From a virus, in the IMG/VR virus record IMGVR_UViG_3300044691_000847, positions 1 to 43,750 of that record: 43,750 bases of DNA. One strand, given 5' to 3'. The first letter of the stretch is position 1. Each line of letters opens with the position of its first letter. The translations under genes were made by a program, and so were the position numbers. The notes under the pieces were generated by a model, which saw only the letters and a list, made by a program, of their open reading frames with translations, was not told the origin of the DNA and ran no database searches. Below are positions 23,321-31,066 of the stretch, piece by piece.

Positions 23321-24550
23321 TTATACCCAGTCCGAAGTTCCTGCGTTGATCTTGACGCGCACCATCTGGCGAGCGCCGTCCGCGTAGGTCTTCTTACCGA
23401 AACCGAGGAGCGATTTGACGTTGTCTGCGAACTGTTTGTTGTCGCGGATAACTTCGATCTTCGGCGGGATCTGCACGATGATGTCGATGCTGCCTTGAAC
23501 GAGAAACAGCGAGTCCTGGCGCTGAGCGCTCCAGACGTTGGCTGCTGCGGTCATGGACTGCGAAACGACGATGTCGCCGTAGCCCGAGAGAGTAATCTTG
23601 GTGCTCACGTCGTCAACCGCCGAGATGCGGCGTTTGTCGCGGAGCAAGAAGATGTTTTCTGCACTGAGGGCCACGAAGCCGGCGTCAGTTGCCGAAGTAA
23701 CCGACGTGTCTACCGCGTTCAAAGCTGCTGCGAACGTAGCGCGTGTGTGCGCGGCGTCCGAACAGATGTGAACGTTTCCTGCGGTCGTACCGAGGGTCGT
23801 CTTGAACGTGAAGACAACGCCCGCGATGGTGACGGTGTCGCCGTCGGTCGGGTTGGTCGTGAGCGTAAAGACAGCCGAGTACGGCAGGTTGTTGCTGTAC
23901 ATGATGTCCCAGCCGAACAGAGGAGCGCCGACGAAGCCGCGGGCATTCACTGCGTCCGCGAGCGGAGAGCCGGGGCGTCCTGCTTGCTGGAGCTTCAATT
24001 GGCCGAGGAAGTGACCGCCGACTACGGCGATGCGTCCTGCCTTCGGCGCGTCGATAGCGTCGAGCTTGGTGTCGGCAGCAACGAAGAACTGCGGCACGGT
24101 GTTCGTGTTGACAGTCGCGTTGTTGCCTGCGGTGCCGCCGACATTTCCATCGTCGAGCGTCCAGGATGAGTTGGTAACTTCCGCGAGAACGGCCTGTTCG
24201 ATGCGGTTGTTGTGGTCGTGCATCATCTTGTTCGAGATGTTGGTCCCGAGTTCGATGATGGATTGGGCGCGTTCCGTGTCGTCGATGACGACGCGGGATG
24301 CGAGCCACGTAGCGATAGAGAGAGATTCGTTAGAACCCGTGACGGCGACGGAAGTGATGTCCGAACCCGGCGTGTACGTAGACGACGAGGGGTAGGAAAC
24401 GATCACCCGTTTCACCGTGTCGCCCTCTCCGGCGACAAGATTCCTCAGGGTCGTGTTGGCGATAGCGATCGCTTTGTTCTCGACGAACAACGAACGCTGC
24501 GCTTCACGCGCCCAAAAGGTCGGGTTAAGAGATGATAATGAGTTTGCGAT
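23321..24550 (-). CDS. Major capsid protein
   Basis: The protein has an N-terminus typical of a phage coat protein family (NPTFWAREAQRSLFVENKAI), central TNISNKMMHDHNNRIEQAVL, and a C-terminal domain with APLFGWDIMYSNNLPYSA. An inserted Ig-like or beta segment lies near residues 220-260. The conserved N-terminal part has no ATG, GTG or TTG in front of it. The best-placed codon is ATC at 24550, giving MANSLSSLNPTFW if read as Met. TTG at 24490 is the first standard start but would cut off part of the conserved region. It follows the scaffold-like gene. Confidence 0.75.
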   Translation of the reverse strand: MANSLSSLNPTFWAREAQRSLFVENKAIAIANTTLRNLVAGEGDTVKRVIVSYPSSSTYTPGSDITSVAVTGSNESLSIATWLASRVVIDDTERAQSIIELGTNISNKMMHDHNNRIEQAVLAEVTNSSWTLDDGNVGGTAGNNATVNTNTVPQFFVAADTKLDAIDAPKAGRIAVVGGHFLGQLKLQQAGRPGSPLADAVNARGFVGAPLFGWDIMYSNNLPYSAVFTLTTNPTDGDTVTIAGVVFTFKTTLGTTAGNVHICSDAAHTRATFAAALNAVDTSVTSATDAGFVALSAENIFLLRDKRRISAVDDVSTKITLSGYGDIVVSQSMTAAANVWSAQRQDSLFLVQGSIDIIVQIPPKIEVIRDNKQFADNVKSLLGFGKKTYADGARQMVRVKINAGTSDWV

Positions 24551-24553
24551 AAG

Positions 24554-24570
24554 CCTATTGTGTCAATAGG
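24554..24570 (-). promoter_or_regulatory. Hairpin between scaffold-like and capsid genes
   Basis: CCTATTG and CAATAGG form a perfect 7-bp hairpin with a 3-base loop, three bases before the putative ATC start of the capsid gene. It may affect initiation on this unusual start, or protect a processed mRNA end. There is no T-run, so it is not a terminator. Confidence 0.45.
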
Positions 24571-24578
24571 CAAGAGGG

Positions 24579-25193
24579 TCAGTTACCCGCTTTTTTCAAC
24601 GCTTCTTTGTAGGCATCCCACTCCTTGCGTCCTTCTTCGGTGGACATGTCTACATCGGGCGGTGAGTCAATTGTGTAATTTTTCTTGCCGCTTGAACGAT
24701 TAGTCCTGCTAATTGCGGCGTCGTCTGCTTGTTGCGTCTTTTCGTAGTCCGCGATTTGGGCTGCGATGTGGGGCGCGCGGGCAGCTTGCTTGACGGTGAT
24801 CCCTTTGAAACGTGCCCAGTCGCCGATTTCCTTTCTGAGTTCGTCAGAAACGGACATTTCTTCGAGGTCGCGTTGCGCCAGTCTTTCATCAAGCCGTTTG
24901 TCGATGTCTTCGGGAGGAACAGTTTTGTTCTCCACTGGAGGGGTAGCGGTCACTTTAGGCTTGGTAGCCTCGGTGCGCCACTTGACCTTCTGCTTTGTGA
25001 GAGACGCCTTGGTCTGATGTGCAGACACGCGTTCACTGGTCAGTTTGTCAATGCGTTCTGCGTCCGCCACTTCATCGAAGCCGTATTCTGATATGACGTT
25101 CGCGCGCACTTCCTCCGTTTTGGCCTCTTGCAAGGCGTCTTGTTCAGCTTTGAGTTCGTCGGCGCTGACTGCCGTGTTATTTTCTGGGTCCAT
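24579..25193 (-). CDS. Scaffold-like protein
   Basis: A 204-residue acidic, highly helical protein with little hydrophobic core (AVSADELKAEQDALQEAKTE, then KRLDERLAQRDLEEMSVSDE). It lies directly before the major capsid gene, where phage scaffolds are encoded. I start at ATG 25193 (MDPENNTAVS). The longer frame runs through an untranslated leader with strong hairpins. Scaffolding is inferred from composition and position. Confidence 0.65.
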   Translation of the reverse strand: MDPENNTAVSADELKAEQDALQEAKTEEVRANVISEYGFDEVADAERIDKLTSERVSAHQTKASLTKQKVKWRTEATKPKVTATPPVENKTVPPEDIDKRLDERLAQRDLEEMSVSDELRKEIGDWARFKGITVKQAARAPHIAAQIADYEKTQQADDAAISRTNRSSGKKNYTIDSPPDVDMSTEEGRKEWDAYKEALKKAGN

Positions 25194-25240
25194 ATTGTTT
25201 GGATTAATTTGCCTGTTATCGGCGAGTTTTTTAATAGGAA

Positions 25241-25266
25241 AACCGACTGCTTGGTGGCAATCGGTT
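25241..25266 (-). terminator. Terminator-like hairpin in scaffold leader
   Basis: On the minus strand AACCGATTG pairs with CAGTCGGTT at 8 of 9 positions, followed by TTCC. With the stem's last two T residues this gives a short T-run. It stands between the 25357 gene and the scaffold-like gene, so it could attenuate late transcription. Confidence 0.45.
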
Positions 25267-25270
25267 GAAA

Positions 25271-25338
25271 CTCTAAAGAAGGAGACCATCACGAAACCTC
25301 CCTTAGAGCCTCGGCCGAGTGCCCCAAGATGTGATGGT
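25271..25338 (-). promoter_or_regulatory. Competing hairpins in scaffold leader
   Basis: ACCATCAC (25285-25292) and GTGATGGT (25331-25338) form a perfect 8-bp stem enclosing the palindrome CTCGGCCGAG. CTCTAA...GGAG (25271-25284) can pair with CTCC...TTAGAG (25299-25309), which excludes the first stem. This resembles an attenuator control region upstream of the terminator-like hairpin. Confidence 0.4.
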
Positions 25339-25356
25339 TTTCGCGCTATTGAAATA

Positions 25357-25563
25357 TCAATGAACGGTGCTTCCGGGCGTGTGATCGGAAAATTCCTTCG
25401 CTAGTTCTGCGAAGTTCTCGCCATGGTCCGCAAGAGTGTATGACCGGATGTGCCCGCCAGTAGCGCTATGGACAGCAGCTGAAGTTACATCGGCCTTTGC
25501 CGCTGCCTTCTCTGCGTCCTTCGCGGCCTTTGCCGCTGCCTTCTCGTCTGGTGTTGAAACCAT
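25357..25563 (-). CDS. Small Ala/Lys-rich late protein
   Basis: A 68-residue protein. The first 30 residues are a Lys/Ala repeat helix (EKAAAKAAKDAEKAAAKADV). The second half has SATGGHIRSYTLADHGENFA, reminiscent of a small head protein. TGGTATAGT lies upstream near 25599-25607 and may be its promoter. Function unknown. Confidence 0.55.
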   Translation of the reverse strand: MVSTPDEKAAAKAAKDAEKAAAKADVTSAAVHSATGGHIRSYTLADHGENFAELAKEFSDHTPGSTVH

Positions 25564-25592
25564 AGAATTATGTGTAATTGCTAATGCGGCAA

Positions 25593-25844
25593 CTATACCA
25601 CGTATTCCGAGGCGCTAATGCCGCCTGTGGATTGCGCGGTATTCAAGAGCGGGTCGAGCATCTTCTTGATTTTTTCGTATGCGCGCAGTCGCGCTGTCGT
25701 CTCGTATGCGCGCTCGGTGAACGTAAGAGAGGCGAGGCCGTCTAAATTATTCAGTTCTTGAGCCACAGAATGGAGATGTGCGACAAGCTGCTGCACCTCG
25801 GGGACGGTCTCCGTCAACTTCTGTGCAACTTTTGGGTCGAGCAT
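25593..25844 (-). CDS. Small helical late protein, probably leaderless
   Basis: An 83-residue helical protein (MLDPKVAQKLTETVPEVQQL). The ATG at 25844 lies five bases after the previous stop. Upstream sequence in the same frame is the reverse of the previous gene and is excluded. GTACAAT ends seven bases before the ATG, so a leaderless transcript is possible. Function unknown. Confidence 0.6.
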   Translation of the reverse strand: MLDPKVAQKLTETVPEVQQLVAHLHSVAQELNNLDGLASLTFTERAYETTARLRAYEKIKKMLDPLLNTAQSTGGISASEYVV

Positions 25845-25849
25845 GGTGG

Positions 25850-26122
25850 TTATTGTACTACGACTTCTCCGGTCGAGAGGTTGATGGAGCACTTGGTGTC
25901 CTGTGGAAATCCGCACTCCACGAGCTTCTGCGATATCCAAAGGTTTTTCGCGTTATTAAGTAGTGCTGCAATGGCGGTTGTCTGTTCTGCAACCTTCTGC
26001 CCGTCAGGGACGAGTGCGGTGTTGGCGGCGATCTGTGCGGCCTCGAACTTGCGGGCATTCACGATGCGGTTCATTTCCAGCACTTCCATTGTCTCTTCGG
26101 GTGTGAAATTGCGCTTGGTCAT
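25850..26122 (-). CDS. Hypothetical late protein
   Basis: A 90-residue protein (MTKRNFTPEETMEVLEMNRI...), helical in its first two thirds with a beta-prone C-terminus (CSINLSTGEVVVQ). The ATG at 26122 overlaps the upstream stop as ATGA; another ATG three codons earlier is possible. No family is recognised. Confidence 0.6.
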   Translation of the reverse strand: MTKRNFTPEETMEVLEMNRIVNARKFEAAQIAANTALVPDGQKVAEQTTAIAALLNNAKNLWISQKLVECGFPQDTKCSINLSTGEVVVQ

Positions 26123-26358
26123 GCTTGGCATTTGAGGATTGCTATCACTTCGCGCATGGAAGCAATTTTTAAGTCGATCTCCTCGTGCTTGGAGCGTTCT
26201 ACAAGTGCCTGAAGGCGCGTGGTGAGTCCATTTTCGAGTGCGTCAATCTTGTCCTTTTCGATGGGATTGAGGAGGCGCTGGTGGAGTTCAATGACGTTTA
26301 CAAGCCCGTTGAGGACGGATTGCTTGTAGGCGAGTGTGTCTGTTCCTTTCGTTTTCAT
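26119..26358 (-). CDS. Hypothetical late protein
   Basis: A 79-residue charged helical protein (LNGLVNVIELHQRLLNPIEK, then LVERSKHEEIDLKIASMREV). ATGA overlaps link it to both neighbours, placing it in the portal-to-scaffold block. Unknown family. Confidence 0.6.
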   Translation of the reverse strand: MKTKGTDTLAYKQSVLNGLVNVIELHQRLLNPIEKDKIDALENGLTTRLQALVERSKHEEIDLKIASMREVIAILKCQA

Positions 26359-26492
26359 AATCCAGTGTCGGCTACCTTCTCCTCTCTCCGTTTCTCTCTG
26401 TCATGTTTCCGTTTGGCCTTTTCGCGTTCCTCGGGGTCACTCAGCGTCTTGAACATACGCAGCCAGTCTTCCGTCGATTCGGTGGTGTTCAT
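26355..26492 (-). CDS. Very small charged late protein
   Basis: A 45-residue protein (MNTTESTEDWLRMFKTLSDP..., then very basic KAKRKHDREKRREEK). Its start overlaps the portal stop as ATGA and its stop overlaps the next ATG in the same way. That double coupling, filling the gap exactly, makes it convincing despite its size. Function unknown. Confidence 0.6.
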   Translation of the reverse strand: MNTTESTEDWLRMFKTLSDPEEREKAKRKHDREKRREEKVADTGL

Positions 26493-28345
26493 TGTGCTTT
26501 AGCGAGTTGCCGTGTCGCGCGGTGGACGACGTGAGCGGGATTAGGCTTCGGTGTCGGTTGAGGTGGCGGTTGTTCGCCTGGCTGTCCCTGACCTTGCTCT
26601 TGTCCGTCCTGCGGCATCATTTGCTGCGGCGGCATCTTTGGAAGGGAAGCAACGTCTATTCCCTTCTTCGCCATTGCCATCTCGATCATGGCACTGCGGC
26701 GGACGGGGTCTTGTTCAAGGCCGATGAAGGTGGAGAATGTTTGCAGGTCTTGCGGGAGCGTAGAGTTCTCTCCCGTGATGTCGATGGAAACGCTCGGCAA
26801 GAAGTCGTCAAAAATGTCTCTGATGCCCTTCATGAGAAGGTGCGGACGCTTCTGTAGCTCTTCGAGCTTTTGTTGCTTTAGCATTTGCGCGATCTCAGGT
26901 CCGTGCGGACCAATTGCGAGCAAATTATCGAGATACCAGTCCTCAACGATCATGTTGTTGAGCCGGTCCATGATCGAGGCATCGCCCACAAGCCGGATGA
27001 TGTCCTTCGCTTTCAGGTCTTTTACCTGTTCGGGTACGATCCACTCCTCGAATATCTCGGTGAACGGGATCGCAAGCTTCTGGCGGATGTAATCGAAAAG
27101 CTTGTTGGAGTTCTGATTGAGAAGTGCGGCGACTTGGAATGGCATACGTTGCGGCAGTCCCTCGCCTGTGACGATCGGTGAAGAATTGGCAAGGTCGTTC
27201 ATGTGCTGCTGTACCTGATTCCACTCTTCGACAAGCTGGCTGAAGCCGTGGAATATCATGTCAACCTGTTTGAGGTCTTTGGCTTTGATGATGTCACCGC
27301 TCGTGAGGTCGCCATTGACGTTCTGGATGATGAGCCTGTCATCTGAGGCCAAGACGATTTTAGATGCGTACTCAAGTCCGCGTGCTATCTGGTTGCCGAT
27401 CTGATTGAGGCGTACTTGGTCGTCGAAGAGCAGTTCGTACATTCCCTCGCGCCACCATGTTCCTCTGTAGCGGGAGCGGTGAAATTCCTTGTAGATATCT
27501 TCGTTGGTCTTGCCCTTCATCTCCTCGGCGAAGACGATGAACTCGATTTTTACACCAGCAGCCGTGCCTTCCGTGCCGGCTGCGATGATTTTGGCGAATG
27601 TGTATTTTTCTTCGTCACCGTCGGCGGGGGTCTCGCCCTTCACCTCTTTCAAGTCTTTGACGCACACCTCGCCGTTGCGTTCGTAGATATCGTAGTAGGG
27701 AACGGTCGTATCCTTGGCGACGGATGAAATCTCTGTTTTGAATGTATCGCTCTTGCACTGTTCCAAAACCTCCTTGACGTTATCCCACTTCCCCGTTCGT
27801 TCACGTAGATCGGACTGGGAGAATTGATGCCGCTCGATAACGGGCGTTTCGCACAACTCCCGTGCGGTCTGGTTGATGACATAGAAGTTCTTGAGGTCAA
27901 CCCGCTCGTAGGTCTTCTTAACTTTCTTCCAAACGATGTTTCCCCAGCCGGAGCCTTCCTCGATGGCGGAGTTAATCTCATCCGCCTGCCCTGTCTCGCG
28001 TAAGTATTCCTTGAGTTTGAGGTTTGAGATGAGTACCGGGAGGTCGTCCTTCTGCGGCGCGGTTTGCCGATCGGAATAAATCTTGATGTCCTTCGTGTCG
28101 AAGTCGATGTTCTTCACTTCGTTGACGATGCGAGAATAGATGCCGTCGTACCAGAACTTGTAATTGCCCTGGCTGTCGAACTTGCCTGTTGGGTAGGTGT
28201 GTGTCTCGAAGAGCGAGATGCGGCGCACGAGTTTGTGCTGCGAGTAGTCGTAGGTCTGGCCGACATTCACCACCTCTGTGTGGTACTGGCGTATCTCTTT
28301 TTCTATTTGCGTCTTGAGACCTGAGGCGGTGTTGTCGATTGACAT
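26489..28345 (-). CDS. Phage portal protein
   Basis: A 618-residue protein. RISLFETHTYPTGKFDSQGN and FWYDGIYSRIVNEVKNIDFD lie near the N-terminus. The centre has the portal-like clip and stem region (LLFDDQVRLNQIGNQIARGL, LANSSPIVTGEGLPQRMPFQ, NSNKLFDYIRQKLAIPFTEI). The C-terminus is Pro/Gln-rich (QDGQEQGQGQPGEQPPPQPT) and disordered. Twelve copies would form the vertex channel for DNA. Size and position right after the large terminase support the call. Confidence 0.8.
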   Translation of the reverse strand: MSIDNTASGLKTQIEKEIRQYHTEVVNVGQTYDYSQHKLVRRISLFETHTYPTGKFDSQGNYKFWYDGIYSRIVNEVKNIDFDTKDIKIYSDRQTAPQKDDLPVLISNLKLKEYLRETGQADEINSAIEEGSGWGNIVWKKVKKTYERVDLKNFYVINQTARELCETPVIERHQFSQSDLRERTGKWDNVKEVLEQCKSDTFKTEISSVAKDTTVPYYDIYERNGEVCVKDLKEVKGETPADGDEEKYTFAKIIAAGTEGTAAGVKIEFIVFAEEMKGKTNEDIYKEFHRSRYRGTWWREGMYELLFDDQVRLNQIGNQIARGLEYASKIVLASDDRLIIQNVNGDLTSGDIIKAKDLKQVDMIFHGFSQLVEEWNQVQQHMNDLANSSPIVTGEGLPQRMPFQVAALLNQNSNKLFDYIRQKLAIPFTEIFEEWIVPEQVKDLKAKDIIRLVGDASIMDRLNNMIVEDWYLDNLLAIGPHGPEIAQMLKQQKLEELQKRPHLLMKGIRDIFDDFLPSVSIDITGENSTLPQDLQTFSTFIGLEQDPVRRSAMIEMAMAKKGIDVASLPKMPPQQMMPQDGQEQGQGQPGEQPPPQPTPKPNPAHVVHRATRQLAKAQ

Positions 28346-28348
28346 AAA

Positions 28349-28495
28349 TTATGTAATTGGCGGTTTTTCACATTTCCAAGAATACCACCATCCGGTAGCA
28401 GACTTGAACTGTTGGAGAATCATGCAATAACCGCCGCAGATATAGCATTTGCGATGAACGATGATTTCTCCTCCCGGTTGGCATAGGCTCCGCAA
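28349..28495 (-). CDS. Possible small zinc-ribbon protein between terminase and portal
   Basis: A 48-residue frame from TTG 28495 with KCYICGGYCMILQQF and WWYSWKCEKPP, a plausible single zinc site. GAGGTG lies 8 bases before the TTG. However, the same bases form a consensus extended -10 (TGCTATAAT), and a strong GGGAGGAG lies inside the frame just before an ATC codon. So this is either a small gene expressed from upstream or simply the portal leader. Confidence 0.35.
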   Translation of the reverse strand: MRSLCQPGGEIIVHRKCYICGGYCMILQQFKSATGWWYSWKCEKPPIT

Positions 28496-28503
28496 TTATA
28501 GCA
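28495..28503 (-). promoter_or_regulatory. Extended -10 promoter upstream of portal gene
   Basis: TGCTATAAT on the minus strand, a perfect extended -10. TTGACA is present upstream but only 13 bases away. It would give a 140-base leader before the portal ATG. Confidence 0.5.
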
Positions 28504-28521
28504 CCTCAAAAGCTGTCAAGG

Positions 28522-29844
28522 TCATAGGCCGGTGTCACTGCGTACAGCCGAGGAGTTGTCCCGGCGCGCCAGTCTGAGTTGAAGTTCCTTGCGCGCATCA
28601 GCCTCAGGGTCGGCATCCGCCTTGACCATTTCAGTCAGGAAATATCTTGCTGCCGACATGAGGTGATTGGGACAATTTGGATCCTCAGTACCAAGGTGGG
28701 TGTCCTCCTCGACGGCATCCTTGTTTCGCTTCCACGCATAGTTCTCATATTCATATTTCAGATTCTTGCCTGTTGCGGTGTACGAGATAGGAAGCGCCTG
28801 CACATGCTTGATGCCGAAATTGATGCTGTCCTTCCCCTTCTCGCATGGGATGATGTGAACGCCGAGCACCTTCAGCTCCTCAATGCTTTTTGGCTCCGCG
28901 CTGTCTGCGACGATAGTAGAGGTTGGAAGAAGCTTGATGTTAGTTGCAAGGGCATCGTTCGTGAGACGGGTGGCGTAAAGCTTCTCATCAAGGATATAGC
29001 CGCCATTGTGGTAAAACACATCGACAAGAGCGGCCGGGTCCGGGTCAAAACCGAAGTCGAGGCCGCGCCCGAGCAGACGCGCTTCATGCGGAACGGCTGG
29101 AATCTCGCGCCAGCCTGAATAAATACGCCCCATGACGACCTCGGGGCAGAGGCCGCGTATCATCTGCCAGTAGTACGCTCGCTTCGTAGCTTGATAGCCT
29201 TCATAGCGCTCGTGAACGGCGTCGGCCAGGTATGGGTTGTCGGCATGGGTCGAGAAGATGAACTCGACATCCTTCGCGGCTTCGGGCTTTAGTTCGATGC
29301 GATAAAACCCGTTCGCTTCGCTCGGGGTGACATTGAACCACCGTTTGATGATCCAGTGGCTTTTAGGCGGCGTGTTCAACGAGAGATGTATTTGAGAGCC
29401 TTCGGCGCGCAACGAGTCGTCGAGCTGGCGAAATTCGTCCTCGCCGATTTCCTCGGCCTCTTCGATAAATGCATCGGTGTAGTTCGCAAGTGATTTGAGT
29501 TTAGCCGTTCGGTCGGAAGAAGATTTCTTGAATCCATGTGCATGCACGCTGTTATGAGCATGCTCCATTTCCATCGTGCTGTCTGCAATACGGAGCGTCG
29601 GTCCTATCTCCCAATCCCGCACGCGGTCGGTAAGTTCTTGCCATATCGAATGGCGGATGTCGGTATGGACGGCGCGCATGATAGCGGCTCTGAACGGCCG
29701 CTTATTCTGCACGAGTTTGGCCGTGACCTTCTGCGATGTTTCGTAGGAGCGGCCAGCTCCACGTCCGCCCATGACGATGATGTAGCGCTTTTGTGATTCC
29801 CAGAGCGGGCGATAAATACTGTTCGCTTCGATCTTCACTTTCAT
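28522..29844 (-). CDS. terL: Terminase large subunit (PBSX/Terminase_3 type)
   Basis: A 440-residue protein. The ATPase part has GGRGAGRSYETSQK in the Walker A position near residue 26 and DAFIEEAEEI as Walker B, with LSLNTPPKSHWIIKR after it. The nuclease part has GLDFGFDPDPAALVDV and STIVADSAEPKSIEEL, carrying the acidic metal ligands. The usual lysine of the P-loop is an arginine here. The start overlaps the small-subunit-like stop as ATGA. It packages DNA into procapsids through the portal. Confidence 0.9.
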   Translation of the reverse strand: MKVKIEANSIYRPLWESQKRYIIVMGGRGAGRSYETSQKVTAKLVQNKRPFRAAIMRAVHTDIRHSIWQELTDRVRDWEIGPTLRIADSTMEMEHAHNSVHAHGFKKSSSDRTAKLKSLANYTDAFIEEAEEIGEDEFRQLDDSLRAEGSQIHLSLNTPPKSHWIIKRWFNVTPSEANGFYRIELKPEAAKDVEFIFSTHADNPYLADAVHERYEGYQATKRAYYWQMIRGLCPEVVMGRIYSGWREIPAVPHEARLLGRGLDFGFDPDPAALVDVFYHNGGYILDEKLYATRLTNDALATNIKLLPTSTIVADSAEPKSIEELKVLGVHIIPCEKGKDSINFGIKHVQALPISYTATGKNLKYEYENYAWKRNKDAVEEDTHLGTEDPNCPNHLMSAARYFLTEMVKADADPEADARKELQLRLARRDNSSAVRSDTGL

Positions 29845-30092
29845 TTCTTGAAGGTGATTTCGATGGCCTTTATTTCCATCGGCCCGCCTTCGGGGCCGGT
29901 GAGAGGCTGCGGCGCTTTACCGAAGAGATGATCGCCAAGCCAAACAGCTAGGCGCATGTCGCCCATGTAGGAATCAAGGATGAACTCGACGAATTGGTTG
30001 CGGTCTTTTTCACTCACGTAGTCGCGGAATTGAGGGACGGTCTTAGTCCCCTTCGGTCGTCCTGCTCCCGGTCGTGCGCCGCCTTTAGCCAT
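29841..30092 (-). CDS. Terminase small subunit-like protein
   Basis: An 83-residue protein opening with AKGGARPGAGRPKGTKTVPQ, the Gly/Arg-rich start common to many small terminase subunits, then a helical body (YVSEKDRNQFVEFILDSYMG). It is shorter than typical TerS. Position immediately before TerL and ATGA coupling support the role of recognising phage DNA. TGGTACAAT at 30128-30136 may be its promoter. Confidence 0.65.
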   Translation of the reverse strand: MAKGGARPGAGRPKGTKTVPQFRDYVSEKDRNQFVEFILDSYMGDMRLAVWLGDHLFGKAPQPLTGPEGGPMEIKAIEITFKK

Positions 30093-30162
30093 AGAAAAGA
30101 TTGAAAAATATTCAGGTTATCGCTTTGATTGTACCACTAATTTGAGGGGATGGAGGTCGGAA

Positions 30163-30408
30163 CTATCCACCCGGACAATTCCGGCTGCAGTAGCCGCTCG
30201 GATTGCTCCATCCAAGACTGATGTTGTAGCTAATGCATCCGTTGTAGTCACTGAACTTTGTGGCTCCAGGGCATTTTGACGTCGACGTGCGTTTGACAGC
30301 TTTGGTAGATTTTGCAGACGTGTTCTGCGCTTCGGCCAAGGTTGCTCCTATTGATATGGTCACCGCAATCGCGACGGATAGAACAAGTATTGTGCGTAGC
30401 ATTTGCAT
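30163..30408 (-). CDS. Small secreted Cys-containing protein (likely moron)
   Basis: An 81-residue protein with a Sec signal peptide (LRTILVLSVAIAVTISIGAT, cleavage likely after EAQ or AEA). The mature part is Lys/Thr-rich, then has four cysteines in the last 35 residues (KCPGATKF, GCISYNISLGW, GYCSRNCPGG). Secreted, disulfide-stabilised proteins of this kind are usually host-interaction or lysogenic-conversion genes rather than structural ones. It lies between a nuclease gene and the terminase genes. Confidence 0.6.
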   Translation of the reverse strand: MQMLRTILVLSVAIAVTISIGATLAEAQNTSAKSTKAVKRTSTSKCPGATKFSDYNGCISYNISLGWSNPSGYCSRNCPGG

Positions 30409-30429
30409 TCTCCACTGGTTAAGTGAGTT

Positions 30430-30741
30430 TCATAGTCCTGCCGTCTGCACGTCATTGATGCTGCGTGCGACAATATACATCCCGCCGTTCAAGACAATAT
30501 CCCGGCCAAGTTCCTCCTGTTCCGGCGATAATCGTCCTACCTCGCTCTTGACCTCGATGCCGTAGAACTTCCCGCCCTTGATGAGACAGATATCCGGCCA
30601 GCCCTTGCGGGTGTATTTTGGAAGCGCGCGAAACGCGCCGCGTGTTTTATCGTAGATCGGAGCGTTATTGGTGCGGGAGAAGAGATAACCCTTGAGGGCC
30701 AGGTAGTCGCAGATGGCGGACTGAACATCCGTCTCCTTCAT
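30430..30741 (-). CDS. VRR-NUC domain nuclease
   Basis: A 103-residue single-domain protein: KETDVQSAICDYLALKGYLF, then GWPDICLIKGGKFYGIEVKS with the PD...EVK catalytic motif, then LSPEQEELGRDIVLNGGMYI. Stand-alone VRR-NUC proteins are structure-specific endonucleases common in phages, where they resolve branched DNA before packaging. The start overlaps the upstream stop as ATGA. Confidence 0.9.
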   Translation of the reverse strand: MKETDVQSAICDYLALKGYLFSRTNNAPIYDKTRGAFRALPKYTRKGWPDICLIKGGKFYGIEVKSEVGRLSPEQEELGRDIVLNGGMYIVARSINDVQTAGL

Positions 30742-30923
30742 ACCTTCGGTGGATTAGCGGTGAAACCGATAGCTTCCGCGAGATGTTTCTCCTGCCACTT
30801 CTCGTCTACGAAAATCTCATGTACGGGAGTTTGCTTTTCGCGGCGGGCTGCATCGACAACAGAAGACGCCATCACATATTTGCGGATGACGTAGAGCTTC
30901 TGTTCTTTCGAGTTCCGAGCCAT
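30738..30923 (-). CDS. Hypothetical protein, first gene of late cluster
   Basis: A 61-residue protein (MARNSKEQKLYVIRKYVMAS...) of a mostly helical type. No family is recognised. It is the first gene after the promoter at 31021 and has a strongly folded leader that ends at its start codon. Coupled by ATGA to the VRR-NUC gene. Confidence 0.65.
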   Translation of the reverse strand: MARNSKEQKLYVIRKYVMASSVVDAARREKQTPVHEIFVDEKWQEKHLAEAIGFTANPPKV

Positions 30924-31003
30924 TCCGCCCGAGGCAACGGGGTCGAGGTTGCCTGCAGGCGGAGAAGTAGGTGTCCGACTGGCCTTTTATCAGTCGGGCG
31001 GAA
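30923..31003 (-). promoter_or_regulatory. Three-way-junction leader RNA
   Basis: TTCCGCCC (30923-30930) pairs perfectly with GGGCGGAA (30996-31003). Inside are GGCAAC/GTTGCC (30933-30938 with 30948-30953) and CCGACTG/CAGTCGG (30975-30981 with 30991-30997, sharing two bases with the closing stem). One closing arm abuts the ATG of the 30738-30923 gene, so the fold would control its translation. Confidence 0.55.
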
Positions 31004-31020
31004 TAGCGGGGACTGAGGGA

Positions 31021-31029
31021 ATTATAGCA
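31021..31029 (-). promoter_or_regulatory. Extended -10 promoter of the late cluster
   Basis: TGCTATAAT on the minus strand, a perfect extended -10 hexamer; no recognisable -35. It points at the first late gene and lies 38 bases downstream of the repressor stop. Candidate late or constitutive promoter. Confidence 0.5.
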
Positions 31030-31066
31030 CTCGCGCGGGCAGCGTCGGATGCGCTGCTGTGGATAC

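Noticed and set aside
30982-31029. Classical sigma-70 promoter with -35 for the late cluster
   Set aside because: The TATAAT is perfect but no -35 hexamer lies at the right distance; only an extended -10 can be supported.
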